64,000 bases of DNA. It comes from Epilithonimonas lactis (GTDB lineage: Bacteria > Bacteroidota > Bacteroidia > Flavobacteriales > Weeksellaceae). The first letter of the stretch is position 1. Each line of letters opens with the position of its first letter. Both the position numbers and the translations under genes were made by a program. This document shows positions 54,290 through 63,046 of the stretch, one piece after another. The notes under the pieces were generated by a model. That model saw only the letters and a list, made by a program, of their open reading frames with translations, was not told the origin of the DNA and did no database searches. The DNA is taken from positions 114,344 to 178,343 of the forward strand of contig NZ_FOFI01000007.1 of assembly GCF_900110605.1 (NCBI RefSeq). The letters are read 5' to 3'.

Positions 54290-57200
54290 ATGAAAATCAC
54301 TACCAGATCTATTGTCGTTTTGGTGACCGCACTTAACATTAGTGTTGCAGCACAAAGCGATAATCTCAAAAAACAAAATGGCTACCTCGCTTCAAAATCG
54401 AATGGAAGCATTTCTTTACTATCGCGCTGGAATTCCTTCAAATCGAATCATAAAAACGTAGCCTTTCTCGACCCTCAACAGAAAATGATTTCTCAAATGG
54501 GTCTTCCTACAGCTGATTCCAAAGTATTATCCAAAACCAATCAGTTTTATGGTGGCGAAGCGTACAAAGGGAATAATGTGCCTTACGCTTCTATAACGGA
54601 TGCACTTGGGAACACTTACATCACAGGTGGCAGTTCAAATGAAGACCAAGCTTCCGGAGATTTTTTCACGATTAAGGTTGGGCCTAATGGACAGATATTG
54701 TGGGAAAAACGTGAGCAGGCAGCGCCTTTTGCTGTGGAATATGGAATGAATATCACATTTGATAATTCTGGAAATATCATTACATCCGGTCTCAAATGGA
54801 ATGGAAATGATATGGACATCCGCGTGATCAAATATGACACTTCCGGTTCCAAACTTTGGGATTCGACATTTGATAATGGAAAGCAAGGTCTTGAGGTTCC
54901 AAACAGTATGACCACAGATGCCGATGGGAACGTTTACATCACTGGAATTGCCTGGTCTGGTAGTTCGATAGATTATCTGACCATCAAATATAATAGCAAT
55001 GGTACGGAGCAATGGCATCATACCGAAAATCCTGCAGGTGGAGAAAGTTGGAATGAGGCAACCGCTGTAGCTGTGGATGCGAATAGTAATGTTTTGGTCA
55101 CAGGCTACAGTCCGAATGCTGATGGCTGGCTAAACTATCACACCATTAAATACAATTCCGAAGGCTCAAAACAATGGGAACAAGGCTATAATTACGAGAG
55201 TACAGACCCCGAGAATCTTGCTGCAGTGACTAATTCTGTAGCCAGAGCAATTACTACTGATAGCGATGGCAATATCTATGTCACCGGAACTTTTGATACA
55301 TTCCTAAACCGAATTGGAACCATCAAATATAATTCTGAAGGGCAGCAAGAATGGATTCAAACTTACCGAAGTGAGAATGAAGGCACAATGGGTTGGAAAA
55401 TTGGACTAAGAAATAATAAGTTGTATGTCGCAGGAAGCCACTCAGGTAGCTTTTCAGATGACGGAACCGTGTTACTTTCTTATAATCAAACTGGTGAAGT
55501 CAATTGGACCAAAGAGACCAGCGACCTCATCGACATTAACAATGCGACATTAGTGTTTGATTTTGAAGGCAATATCATCACTTCAGCCAATGGTATGACG
55601 CCCGGCGCCGAAGAATGGGAGCAGGATGTTGCGGCACGTGCCTACAAATATTCGGAAGATGGAAGCTTATTAGGTCAATCTGCTTTTGTCATTTCCACTG
55701 CCACAGGAATGGCAAGTATGGGACAAATGGCTGGAGTTGGAACAGATAATGAAGGGAATATTTATTTTTCAGTCAATTCATATTATACCGAAAAAGGTGC
55801 TGTCTATGAAACTGTAAAATCCACGTTTGCTACCAGCAGTCCAACCACCGAATGGAACACCGTTTATTCCAATCTGGGTACAAAGGATGCTGCGATGCTC
55901 AATTCTTTTAATGATGCCAATGGCAATACATTTTCAACAGGTTCGTACTACACTTACGCCAATGGAATGTTGAATAGCAACTATTTCCTTGTGAAGCACA
56001 ATGCAGAAGGCAACTTGGCTTGGGATGCGGTCTATAACTCAGAAAATGGTAATACTGCAGAAGGTATCATCGCCAGAGCTGATGCTAACGGAAATACTTA
56101 TGTCTGTCTACTGCCTAGTTTTGAACAAAATCCTCCAGCTTTGAAGGTCATAAAACTTTCGCCAGAAGGCAGTCAACTTTGGACAAAGGCCATCGAGCTG
56201 TACAATCCACAAGTTTTTGTAATGGAACCTCAGGCTGATGGTTCTCTCTACCTTGGTGGTACTGCGAAAGAAACTGAAGCTAGTAGCAACAGTTCATTTT
56301 TAGGAATCAAATTGGCTGCAGATGGTTCTCAGGAATGGAAAACATACATACCAGGAACAAGCGGCAACAACATTTACCGAGTAAGTGCCGGAAAAGTGGA
56401 TTCCGACAAACGTTTGATACTTACAGGTGCGCACGGCAGCGGCAGCTTCATCTCGGAGAATGTAAATTTGACTACCGTTCAGTTTAATGCTGATGGCTCT
56501 GCTGGATGGATTGCTCCTATTTCTATCAGTGGAGGAAACTCTTATGGAACAGACCTTTACATTGCAGCTGACAACAGTATTTATATCAACGGCTACACAA
56601 AAAATAATGATACCTATGCTGATGACATTATCACAGCAAAATTAAGTGCAACTGGAAATGTACTTTGGAGTAAAACCTTTGGTGATGCTGCTAGAGATGA
56701 ACGCTCTTACACGATCAAGCCATTTACTAACGGCGATATCGGCGTAGTTGGATACAGTCTCGCATTGGACGGAGACATCCACAATACATTGGTTAAGTAC
56801 AGCGCAAGTGGTGAGCAGCTTTGGGATTTTGCATCAGAAAGTATGCGTTATTACAACGATTTTCACATTGATGCTTCAGACGTCTGCTACATCATGGACC
56901 AAGTCCTCATCGACCCATTTCCACACAAGATATTCAATCAGCCATTCCCTATTGCATCTTTGATCAAGGTTGATAAAAACGGACAAAACAGCAATGAGAC
57001 CTTGTTCACAGGTCCGGCCTATGCCGAGTTCTTCGGGCAAAAGCTGATTCCACATTCCGATGGTAGACTTTTGTTAGCCGGCAGCGTGGGCAATCAATCT
57101 TTCTTCAAAGGACTTTACTTTTTCGAGACAGAGCACGATGCTACGCTAGGCCTGTCGGATGAACTTGACGCTTCGACTACAAAAGACGTATTGGGACAAA

Positions 57201-57439
57201 ACTATCCTAATCCTGTTTCAAATATTACAACAATTCCTTTTACACTCGCAAAAAGTGGTCAGGTTGTTTTAAGATTATTCAATATGCAAGGCAGTCTGAT
57301 CAAAGAAATAACGAATGCTAATTATGCCAAAGGTCGTGGTAAAGTCACATTTGACACCAACGGTTTGCCGACAGGAGTCTACCTTTACCAATTAGAATCG
57401 TCTGGCATCAAACAAACCAAAAAGATGATCATCAAATAG
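54290..57439 (+). CDS. SBBP-repeat beta-propeller protein secreted by type IX secretion
   Basis: 1049 residues with a signal peptide (MKITTRSIVVLVTALNISVA) and about fifteen beta-propeller-like repeats of the SBBP type, each near 50-60 residues with a D.NGN.Y.TG core: DALGNTYITGGS, DADGNVYITGIA, DSDGNIYVTGTF. The last 80 residues form a T9SS C-terminal domain (NYPNPVSNITTIPFTLAKSG, then VVLRLFNMQGSLIKEI and GVYLYQLESSGIKQTKKMII). It should be exported to the cell surface. Ligand unknown. Transcription ends at the hairpin that also leads into the TPR/HTH gene. Confidence 0.88.
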   Translation: MKITTRSIVVLVTALNISVAAQSDNLKKQNGYLASKSNGSISLLSRWNSFKSNHKNVAFLDPQQKMISQMGLPTADSKVLSKTNQFYGGEAYKGNNVPYASITDALGNTYITGGSSNEDQASGDFFTIKVGPNGQILWEKREQAAPFAVEYGMNITFDNSGNIITSGLKWNGNDMDIRVIKYDTSGSKLWDSTFDNGKQGLEVPNSMTTDADGNVYITGIAWSGSSIDYLTIKYNSNGTEQWHHTENPAGGESWNEATAVAVDANSNVLVTGYSPNADGWLNYHTIKYNSEGSKQWEQGYNYESTDPENLAAVTNSVARAITTDSDGNIYVTGTFDTFLNRIGTIKYNSEGQQEWIQTYRSENEGTMGWKIGLRNNKLYVAGSHSGSFSDDGTVLLSYNQTGEVNWTKETSDLIDINNATLVFDFEGNIITSANGMTPGAEEWEQDVAARAYKYSEDGSLLGQSAFVISTATGMASMGQMAGVGTDNEGNIYFSVNSYYTEKGAVYETVKSTFATSSPTTEWNTVYSNLGTKDAAMLNSFNDANGNTFSTGSYYTYANGMLNSNYFLVKHNAEGNLAWDAVYNSENGNTAEGIIARADANGNTYVCLLPSFEQNPPALKVIKLSPEGSQLWTKAIELYNPQVFVMEPQADGSLYLGGTAKETEASSNSSFLGIKLAADGSQEWKTYIPGTSGNNIYRVSAGKVDSDKRLILTGAHGSGSFISENVNLTTVQFNADGSAGWIAPISISGGNSYGTDLYIAADNSIYINGYTKNNDTYADDIITAKLSATGNVLWSKTFGDAARDERSYTIKPFTNGDIGVVGYSLALDGDIHNTLVKYSASGEQLWDFASESMRYYNDFHIDASDVCYIMDQVLIDPFPHKIFNQPFPIASLIKVDKNGQNSNETLFTGPAYAEFFGQKLIPHSDGRLLLAGSVGNQSFFKGLYFFETEHDATLGLSDELDASTTKDVLGQNYPNPVSNITTIPFTLAKSGQVVLRLFNMQGSLIKEITNANYAKGRGKVTFDTNGLPTGVYLYQLESSGIKQTKKMIIK

Positions 57440-57451
57440 TTTAGATAAGCT

Positions 57452-57492
57452 AAAAAAAGAGACTCTGGGTAAATATCCAGGGTCTTTTTTTG
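57452..57492 (+). terminator. terminator after the SBBP cargo
   Basis: Stem AAAAAGAGACTCTGG/CCAGGGTCTTTTTTT around GTAAATAT, with a terminal T-run. Confidence 0.85.
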
Positions 57493-57534
57493 TTTATGAA
57501 GTATAAAAATTTAAATTTGATTATTATACTGAAG

Positions 57535-59004
57535 ATGAGCAAACTAAAATCGATAATAAATCTATGTTTAATTTTACTGTTCGCGCTTTCCTGCAGCGAT
57601 AATGCAGAACCCTCTCTTAAAGATAAAAACTCTCCGAAGAGTACATCGGCTGACCTCAGGAGCTTGGGCGATGAGCAGTGGCATCTCGGAAACTATCAGG
57701 AAGCGCTCCTCTATTTTACCAAGGCTTATCAAAAAGTAAAAGCATCTGGTGATGTTGCTGAAACAGCAACCTTGCTCAACAATCTCGGACTGGTGCATTG
57801 GCGTCTCGAAAATAACACTGCCGCTATGGAATGCTACACCGAAGCCGCTGCATTGGCAGAAAAAACGGGAATGAAAAGACTATTGGGACTCACGCATACC
57901 AACCGTGCGATCATCTTAAAAGAGCAACGAAATTTCAATGAAGCATTTTTTCAAAATAATGAAGCTATCAGGCTTTTCAAAGACATTGATAAACCTCGCG
58001 ATCTGGCTATTGCATACAACAATCAAGGACAGATCTACCGCTACTCGAAGGATTATGTTCAGGCCTTGAAATTCTACCTTTTATCATTAGAAGAATGTGA
58101 AAAAATAAACTACACAGAAGGTATGGCGACGGCCTATCAAAATCTAAGCACCATCTATGCTAAGCAAGGTCATCAAGCGGAAGCACTGGATGCAGCTCGC
58201 AAATGTCTGAAAATGAGTTATGCCATCAAAAGTAAAGTGCGTTTGAGTGAGGGATTGTATGAGCTTTCCCACACTTTTGACCTTTTTAAGGTTAAAGATT
58301 CTGCGTTGTACTATTACAAGAAACATTATGAGGTAGAAAAAAGTCTGATGAAAGCGAATCAAAGTAAAATATTGTCGCAGTTTCAGGCCAATCTCGGCAT
58401 CGAGGTCAAAAATCTTCGAATCAAAAATCTACAAAATGAACAGAGGATTGCCAATGACCGATTTATTTTCGTCGGTGCTTGCGTTCTGATTGCTTTGCTG
58501 ATCTCTGCATTTTTTGTCTACCGCTATCTTTCGGTCATCAAATTCAGAAAAAAACAATTGGAATTGGAACTTGAAAGTTCTAAACAACTGATCCAAAGCA
58601 AGGAGGAAGATCTTAAAACCTACATCATCGACCTTACGGACAAAAACAATATCATAAGCAAATTGAAAGAGCCTGAAAAAGAACCAATCGATATTGATTA
58701 TGAAGTGAGCGAACTTCTAGAACAGAAAATATTTACAGATGATGGTTGGGATAAATTTAAAAAACGATTTGCAGAAATATATCCGGATTTTTTCATTAGA
58801 ATTAGACAAATTGCAATCGCTGTCACGGAGGCTGAGGTAAGGATCTTGGTTCTAATGACATTAAAATTGAACGGTAATGAAATGGCAAACATCCTTGGCA
58901 TTTCTCCGCAAAGTGTGAGAGCCTGTAAGATGAGGTTGAAGAAGAAATTGCAGGTCAACAATTATGATTCTGTCGAAACTTATCTACAATCTATTTTTGC
59001 TTAA
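57535..59004 (+). CDS. membrane TPR protein with C-terminal helix-turn-helix
   Basis: 489 residues from ATG 57535 (MSKLKSIINLCLILLFALSC); the longer frame upstream has no better start. This is a lipoprotein-like signal with Cys at residue 20. Six or seven TPR units follow (residues about 50-280, e.g. NLGLVHWRLENNTAAMECYT, NQGQIYRYSKDYVQALKFYL). A single membrane helix (FIFVGACVLIALLISAFFVY) lies near residue 320, then a coiled coil and a LuxR/GerE-like helix-turn-helix (VTEAEVRILVLMTLKLNGNE, then ILGISPQSVRACKMRLKKKL). It looks like a one-component sensor with outside TPR and inside HTH. Target genes unknown. Confidence 0.8.
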   Translation: MSKLKSIINLCLILLFALSCSDNAEPSLKDKNSPKSTSADLRSLGDEQWHLGNYQEALLYFTKAYQKVKASGDVAETATLLNNLGLVHWRLENNTAAMECYTEAAALAEKTGMKRLLGLTHTNRAIILKEQRNFNEAFFQNNEAIRLFKDIDKPRDLAIAYNNQGQIYRYSKDYVQALKFYLLSLEECEKINYTEGMATAYQNLSTIYAKQGHQAEALDAARKCLKMSYAIKSKVRLSEGLYELSHTFDLFKVKDSALYYYKKHYEVEKSLMKANQSKILSQFQANLGIEVKNLRIKNLQNEQRIANDRFIFVGACVLIALLISAFFVYRYLSVIKFRKKQLELELESSKQLIQSKEEDLKTYIIDLTDKNNIISKLKEPEKEPIDIDYEVSELLEQKIFTDDGWDKFKKRFAEIYPDFFIRIRQIAIAVTEAEVRILVLMTLKLNGNEMANILGISPQSVRACKMRLKKKLQVNNYDSVETYLQSIFA

Positions 59005-59068
59005 TGAAATTGATAGTTTAAAAATCTATATCAAATAAATCATAAAGACTGTTGATAATAAATCTACT

Positions 59069-59650
59069 TTACCCATTGACCACACGTTCTTGTTTTAGTT
59101 TGTCCAGTTCCAGTTTAAAGCATCCTAAAATAAATTCGGTGTAATACAGTTGGGCATTCACGGCTTTTGTTCGGGAATGTAGATCCAATCTTTCTGATAA
59201 GATGACGCTTCCTTTGTAAGAGATGGAAAAGTAAGCGTAAAGTTTTTTGTTGGATTCGGCTACTGGTGTTGCATAGCCTGTCACCGCGATGGACCAGTCC
59301 GTTTTGTAGAGCTTGGCGACATTTAGTGCCATGGTTTCGGCAACAAGGGATGAAACGCCGTTATTTTTTTGGACTTCCTGTGCATCAACATTCAAGAGAG
59401 TAACCTTCTCGTCCAGGCTATAGACGGTCATGCCACCAATGAAAAACTTTGAAGCGTCCTTCATCTGCGAAAAGGAAAACTGTAGAAATCCCGACGTCAC
59501 ACTCTCAGCAATAGAAATGGTCTCGCCTGAGCGCTGCATCCGGCTTCCGATATAATTGAGCAGATTTTGTAGTTCAACGATAAAAAAAATAAGCGACCTT
59601 ACCGAAAGTTCATCAGAACTGACGCCTATCTGAGATGATTTTAGAATCAT
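59069..59650 (-). CDS. CinA C-terminal-domain family protein
   Basis: 193 residues. CinA-C/PncC-like: TISIAESVTSGFLQFSFSQM (canonical AESCTGG is here AESVTSG), KFFIGGMTVYSLDEKVTLLN and DWSIAVTGYATPVAESNKKL (canonical TGxAGP altered). PncC deamidates nicotinamide mononucleotide, but the changed residues make activity doubtful. The first 30 residues have no family match and the start may lie further in. Promoter with the shared palindrome at 59732-59745 and TAATTTCG at 59702-59709. Confidence 0.8.
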   Translation of the reverse strand: MILKSSQIGVSSDELSVRSLIFFIVELQNLLNYIGSRMQRSGETISIAESVTSGFLQFSFSQMKDASKFFIGGMTVYSLDEKVTLLNVDAQEVQKNNGVSSLVAETMALNVAKLYKTDWSIAVTGYATPVAESNKKLYAYFSISYKGSVILSERLDLHSRTKAVNAQLYYTEFILGCFKLELDKLKQERVVNG

Positions 59651-59701
59651 AAATTAATGGATCTTTTTAGTGCTACTGCAGATTTGCCTACTGTAGCTAA
59701 A

Positions 59702-59709
59702 CGAAATTA
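59702..59709 (-). promoter_or_regulatory. -7-like box of the CinA-like gene
   Basis: TAATTTCG on the minus strand, one mismatch to TAnnTTTG, 22 bases from the palindrome at 59732-59745. Confidence 0.5.
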
Positions 59710-59731
59710 GCAAAACAAAGACCCTTTTCTT

Positions 59732-59745
59732 ATGACCTCAATCAT
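59732..59745 (-). promoter_or_regulatory. ATGAY-N4-RTCAT site upstream of the CinA-like gene
   Basis: ATGACCTCAATCAT on the plus strand, a perfect match to the palindrome, about 82 bases upstream of the ATG and 22 bases from the -7-like box. It lies 28 kb from the other sites. Confidence 0.65.
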
Positions 59746-59983
59746 TTCTGTAATAATATTCTGATATTGAGATTGAAATGTTCCGAAATAAAACATTATT
59801 TACAAATTTAATAATCAAAAATGTCATTAATTTTATGAATTTCAAAGTATGAACCCGAAATAATATTTTCCTTCAAAATGCGGTGACAATATTTTTTTTC
59901 TCTGCGTTTTCACAGAGCTTATAATTTGCCGTATATATCACTTGCTCTACTCTCTCGTCTTCGAATTTTGCATCCATCCGATG

Positions 59984-61189
59984 TCAATAAGAATAGTTTT
60001 CCACAGTTGTTCCTCCTTTTTTATCTGTAGTTTCCTTTTTTACAATCTTTCCTGAAAGATCTAATGAAAATTTGATAGATTCGGAATTGCTGAGCTCCTT
60101 TTCTAATTTTGCTTTACCGTCAACAACTCTGTTGGAAAAATTAAAATGATTGATACTTACAATGATGCTGTTTTCGTTGTATTTGTATGATCTCTCAATT
60201 CCCGAAGTAGGAATTTCATCCGTATCGGTCATTTTTTCCCACGCCATTTTTCGTTGCTGATCAATATCTAAAGGTTGCCATTTTTTATTGACCAAAACGG
60301 AGGCGTTCACAATCCGATACTCATATATTTTTTCTTCTGAAAGTCGTTCATCGGCGTAATTGTATATTTTTTTTACAAAATTATTGATCAGTTTATCAGG
60401 ATTATTTTTGTCTATCTCTGCCGAATATTTTATAATACTTGATAACCGTCCAGTATTGTCATATCCAAATTCCTCTGCATGATTTTGATTTTCAGACATT
60501 TTATTTATTAATTGTTTTGCCGAATTATACTGATATCTTAGGCTTATTTTGATCCCGTTTTCATGCCTTTCCTCAATCGTAATAAATCCTTCCTTGTTAT
60601 ATTGATAGGTGATGCTGTTTTTTGCAATTTTGGCTTCTGTCAAATATCCGCCAGCATCATAAATATATTCAGCAATTATTTTTTTATTTTCTAAGACCTT
60701 CAGAAGTTGTCCAAACTTATTGTATTTGTAGACAATTTCATTGGTTTTGATCTTGTTATCAGAAGGAGAATCTGCTTGTTGCATTATCGCAAGTCCCAGC
60801 TCATTTATTTCAAATTGTCTACTAATATTTCCTTGTGAAGTACCTTTATCACAATCAGAAAAAATCTGTTTACTATCTACTTTTTTAGGTAAAAAATACA
60901 ACTGATCATTAATTTTGATGAGATGCTCTCTGTAGATATTAGATGTCAAACCTACTTTATACAGCGATTTCTGAAGATCTATTGATAACCTTTTATTTCC
61001 GGAAGGTTCGTAAAAATCTACTTTATTATTAATTTTTTCGAAAGCCGTTTTTTGATTTGGAAATTTTTCTTTCATTTTGGATAGATTGACGGAGGTGTTA
61101 CTTTCTGTATCTGGTGTTTTTGACTGGCACGAGACCATAGTGGAATTAATTGAAAATGAAATACTGCAGAGTAAGATGTATTTTTTCAT
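59984..61189 (-). CDS. lipoprotein with RHS-like YD repeats, candidate T6SS immunity protein
   Basis: 401 residues. MKKYILLCSISFSINSTMVS followed by C (residue 21) is a lipoprotein signal. The middle has YD-type repeats (YKYNKFGQLLKVLENKK, YIYDAGGYLTEAKIAKN, YQYNKEGFITIEERHENG, FGYDNTGRLSSIIKYS). It begins three bases after the metzincin effector's stop, so they are one transcript. A periplasmic lipoprotein right behind a type VI effector is the usual place for its immunity protein; this is inferred. It shares style, not clear identity, with the 607-residue lipoprotein at 11689. Confidence 0.6.
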   Translation of the reverse strand: MKKYILLCSISFSINSTMVSCQSKTPDTESNTSVNLSKMKEKFPNQKTAFEKINNKVDFYEPSGNKRLSIDLQKSLYKVGLTSNIYREHLIKINDQLYFLPKKVDSKQIFSDCDKGTSQGNISRQFEINELGLAIMQQADSPSDNKIKTNEIVYKYNKFGQLLKVLENKKIIAEYIYDAGGYLTEAKIAKNSITYQYNKEGFITIEERHENGIKISLRYQYNSAKQLINKMSENQNHAEEFGYDNTGRLSSIIKYSAEIDKNNPDKLINNFVKKIYNYADERLSEEKIYEYRIVNASVLVNKKWQPLDIDQQRKMAWEKMTDTDEIPTSGIERSYKYNENSIIVSINHFNFSNRVVDGKAKLEKELSNSESIKFSLDLSGKIVKKETTDKKGGTTVENYSY

Positions 61190-61192
61190 ATT

Positions 61193-62236
61193 CTATTTTT
61201 TTTTCTGTTCTATCAAATTAGGATCCTTTATCATAATATCCCACTGAAATTTCCACAGTGCAAACTTGTCTCTTATCACCATAACATTATTGGAAGGATT
61301 GCTGTCATTATTCTTTTCACTGAAATTGTAGTCCATAATATTGTCCGTCGTACCCTGCTCAATTGTAATACCATTACTAAACCAGCCTCCATTTCTTGAA
61401 AGGAATGTATGCGGCAGATTGAATGTATGTCCGGCCTCGTGAATAAAAGTCGATATATTTGCCTGCGGCGTAATCATAGCACTATCAGCTTTATAGGACA
61501 CATCTTCCGCCTCGAGCAGTAACCTATGACCTTTTTTGATATTCGAAATGATTCCAAATGGCAGCAGATAGATGATCAGCTCTTTTTTATCATCTTTTTC
61601 CATAGATGAAAATGCTTTATTAATTTTACTTCTGATCCTGGTAGAATTGGCTTCTTCGTTATCATCATCAATAATAAAGTGTGAACTCCCTCTTTTTGTC
61701 AATTTCAGGTCATCAAAAAAAGAATCCATTTCTTTGACATCTATTTCCAACTGTTCGTAGTTGGAAGACGATTTTTCTTTATAGTGTATCAGTGACTGAG
61801 AAAACATATCCACTAATGAATTTTTATTGTTTATAATAAAATTTTCTTTGCTAGCCATTGCCCTGATCTGCTCATTGTACAACTCCTGAGAAATCTGTCT
61901 GTGCTGCACAATTTGATTTTTGATATCCAACAGTTCTCGTTCCTGTTTACCTATCAGATCAAGATTCTCCTGTATTCTCGTTGGATTTCCGGATGACTGG
62001 ATAGAGAGTTGTAGTGTTCTCAGGTTTGCTATTCCTCTTGTAAGATTTCTTTCCCGTTCCAGAAGGTCTTCATTTTCCTGATATCCAGGCGACGCACCGG
62101 AAAGGTAGACTTTATCTTTGATATTTTCAACATAGATCCATCCTTTGAAAAAAACTTTAACATATCTGAAAACCACATCATACTCAACGGAATTTTTGTA
62201 AACATTGAGAATTCCCATTAACTCGCCAGTGGACAC
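61193..62236 (-). CDS. C-terminal part of a metzincin T6SS effector (frame 2)
   Basis: 347 residues in this frame, opening at a GTG. Residues 266-276 read HEAGHTFNLPH, the HExxHxxxxxH zinc site of metzincins (Asn instead of the usual Gly), followed by the Met-turn NIMDY at 299-303. The closest pattern is M43-like (HTF after the motif). The first 150 residues are helical and probably a linker. It is not an independent gene: reading upstream in this frame continues EEKGITSDTIATVYVSTGEL, which joins the N-terminal frame (62184-63035) if one base is lost near 62288-62293. Predicted toxic protease; target unknown. Confidence 0.7.
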   Translation of the reverse strand: MSTGELMGILNVYKNSVEYDVVFRYVKVFFKGWIYVENIKDKVYLSGASPGYQENEDLLERERNLTRGIANLRTLQLSIQSSGNPTRIQENLDLIGKQERELLDIKNQIVQHRQISQELYNEQIRAMASKENFIINNKNSLVDMFSQSLIHYKEKSSSNYEQLEIDVKEMDSFFDDLKLTKRGSSHFIIDDDNEEANSTRIRSKINKAFSSMEKDDKKELIIYLLPFGIISNIKKGHRLLLEAEDVSYKADSAMITPQANISTFIHEAGHTFNLPHTFLSRNGGWFSNGITIEQGTTDNIMDYNFSEKNNDSNPSNNVMVIRDKFALWKFQWDIMIKDPNLIEQKKK

Positions 62237-63035
62237 ATAAACAGTTGCGATAGTATCTGAAGTGATTCCCTTTTCTTCCCTCTTTTCTTTTTTGTTCTTC
62301 TGCTTTTTCTTCTTCAGATTTCTTATGGAATGTCACAATTATGGTGGAGTGCTCGGTTATATAATCAGTAAAACTTATTTTAATTGTTTTCGTAAATTGT
62401 TTTGGATGACTTTCATTGATCTCAAAACTTGTACTGTTCTCATCGGAAAAGGTGACTTCGATATTTTCATTTCTGCTTCCAATTCTTATAGAGCCTTCAG
62501 CAGGTTCTTCAATATTAAAAAAAACATCCAGTTCATATGTCTTCTGAGTACCCGACTCATCTTTGACAAAACCTGAGAACCAAGGAACAAAATATTTTTT
62601 ATCAAGTATATTGATTAGCGATTTCCCTCTGTTTGTACCTGCTTCCATATACCCGAATTTGCGAATTGGCATATATTGAATAGCAGAAGTGTATTCTTTC
62701 TGTAATTTTTCTCTTCCACTCAGCAACGTTTTGTTATCATCGTAATTGAATGGTTCATTGTAAGTTGTTCCGTAGTTTTCTCCTGCGTACCAATCAAATC
62801 CAAAATCAGGCTTTGTATTATAAGTACTTTTTCTTCTGAAAATAGCCAGTCCTTTGATACAGTTTTCAATTTTATTTTCGTGTCTGGCAGGCTCACCCAT
62901 ATGTGATATATCTTTGGCACTTTGTTCAGCATATGTTTCCGAGGCAGTCTCTGTAATATCCGCTTCAGAATAATACTTCAGATCGCCGCCGATCTTCTCG
63001 TACATTTTCCCCTTTACAATTCTGATTCTGCTCAT
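62184..63035 (-). CDS. N-terminal part of the same T6SS effector (frame 1)
   Basis: 283 residues as read. The start MSRIRIVKGKMYEKIGGDLK resembles the N-terminal delivery domain seen behind VgrG genes in this group (recognised by pattern only). It follows vgrG by 11 bases. The last roughly 35 codons, after a Lys/Glu-rich stretch (KKSEEEKAEEQKRKE), are out of frame. The true protein is predicted to cross into the 61193-62236 frame, giving about 613 residues: delivery domain, a beta-rich middle region and metzincin. A T6 run (62288-62293) on the plus strand is the likely slip or error point. Confidence 0.7.
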   Translation of the reverse strand: MSRIRIVKGKMYEKIGGDLKYYSEADITETASETYAEQSAKDISHMGEPARHENKIENCIKGLAIFRRKSTYNTKPDFGFDWYAGENYGTTYNEPFNYDDNKTLLSGREKLQKEYTSAIQYMPIRKFGYMEAGTNRGKSLINILDKKYFVPWFSGFVKDESGTQKTYELDVFFNIEEPAEGSIRIGSRNENIEVTFSDENSTSFEINESHPKQFTKTIKISFTDYITEHSTIIVTFHKKSEEEKAEEQKRKEGRKGNHFRYYRNCLCVHWRVNGNSQCLQKFR

Positions 63036-63046
63036 AGGATAATTTT

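Larger units (their letters stand above)
59651..59983. other. regulatory gap downstream of the T6SS module
   Basis: No gene. It holds the sixth ATGAY-N4-RTCAT site and an inverted repeat CTCTGCG/CACAGAG (59900-59917) around TTTT; the hairpin has its T-run on the wrong side to be a terminator for either flanking gene. Confidence 0.5.

Noticed and set aside
59900..59917. CTCTGCG/CACAGAG hairpin as a terminator
   Set aside because: Its T-run precedes the stem on the plus strand and no T-run follows it on either strand.
62286..62296. A AAAAAAG heptamer as a programmed -1 frameshift site for the effector
   Set aside because: The zero-frame codons are not in the X-XXY-YYZ register and the needed shift is +1 or -2, so programmed -1 slippage does not fit.
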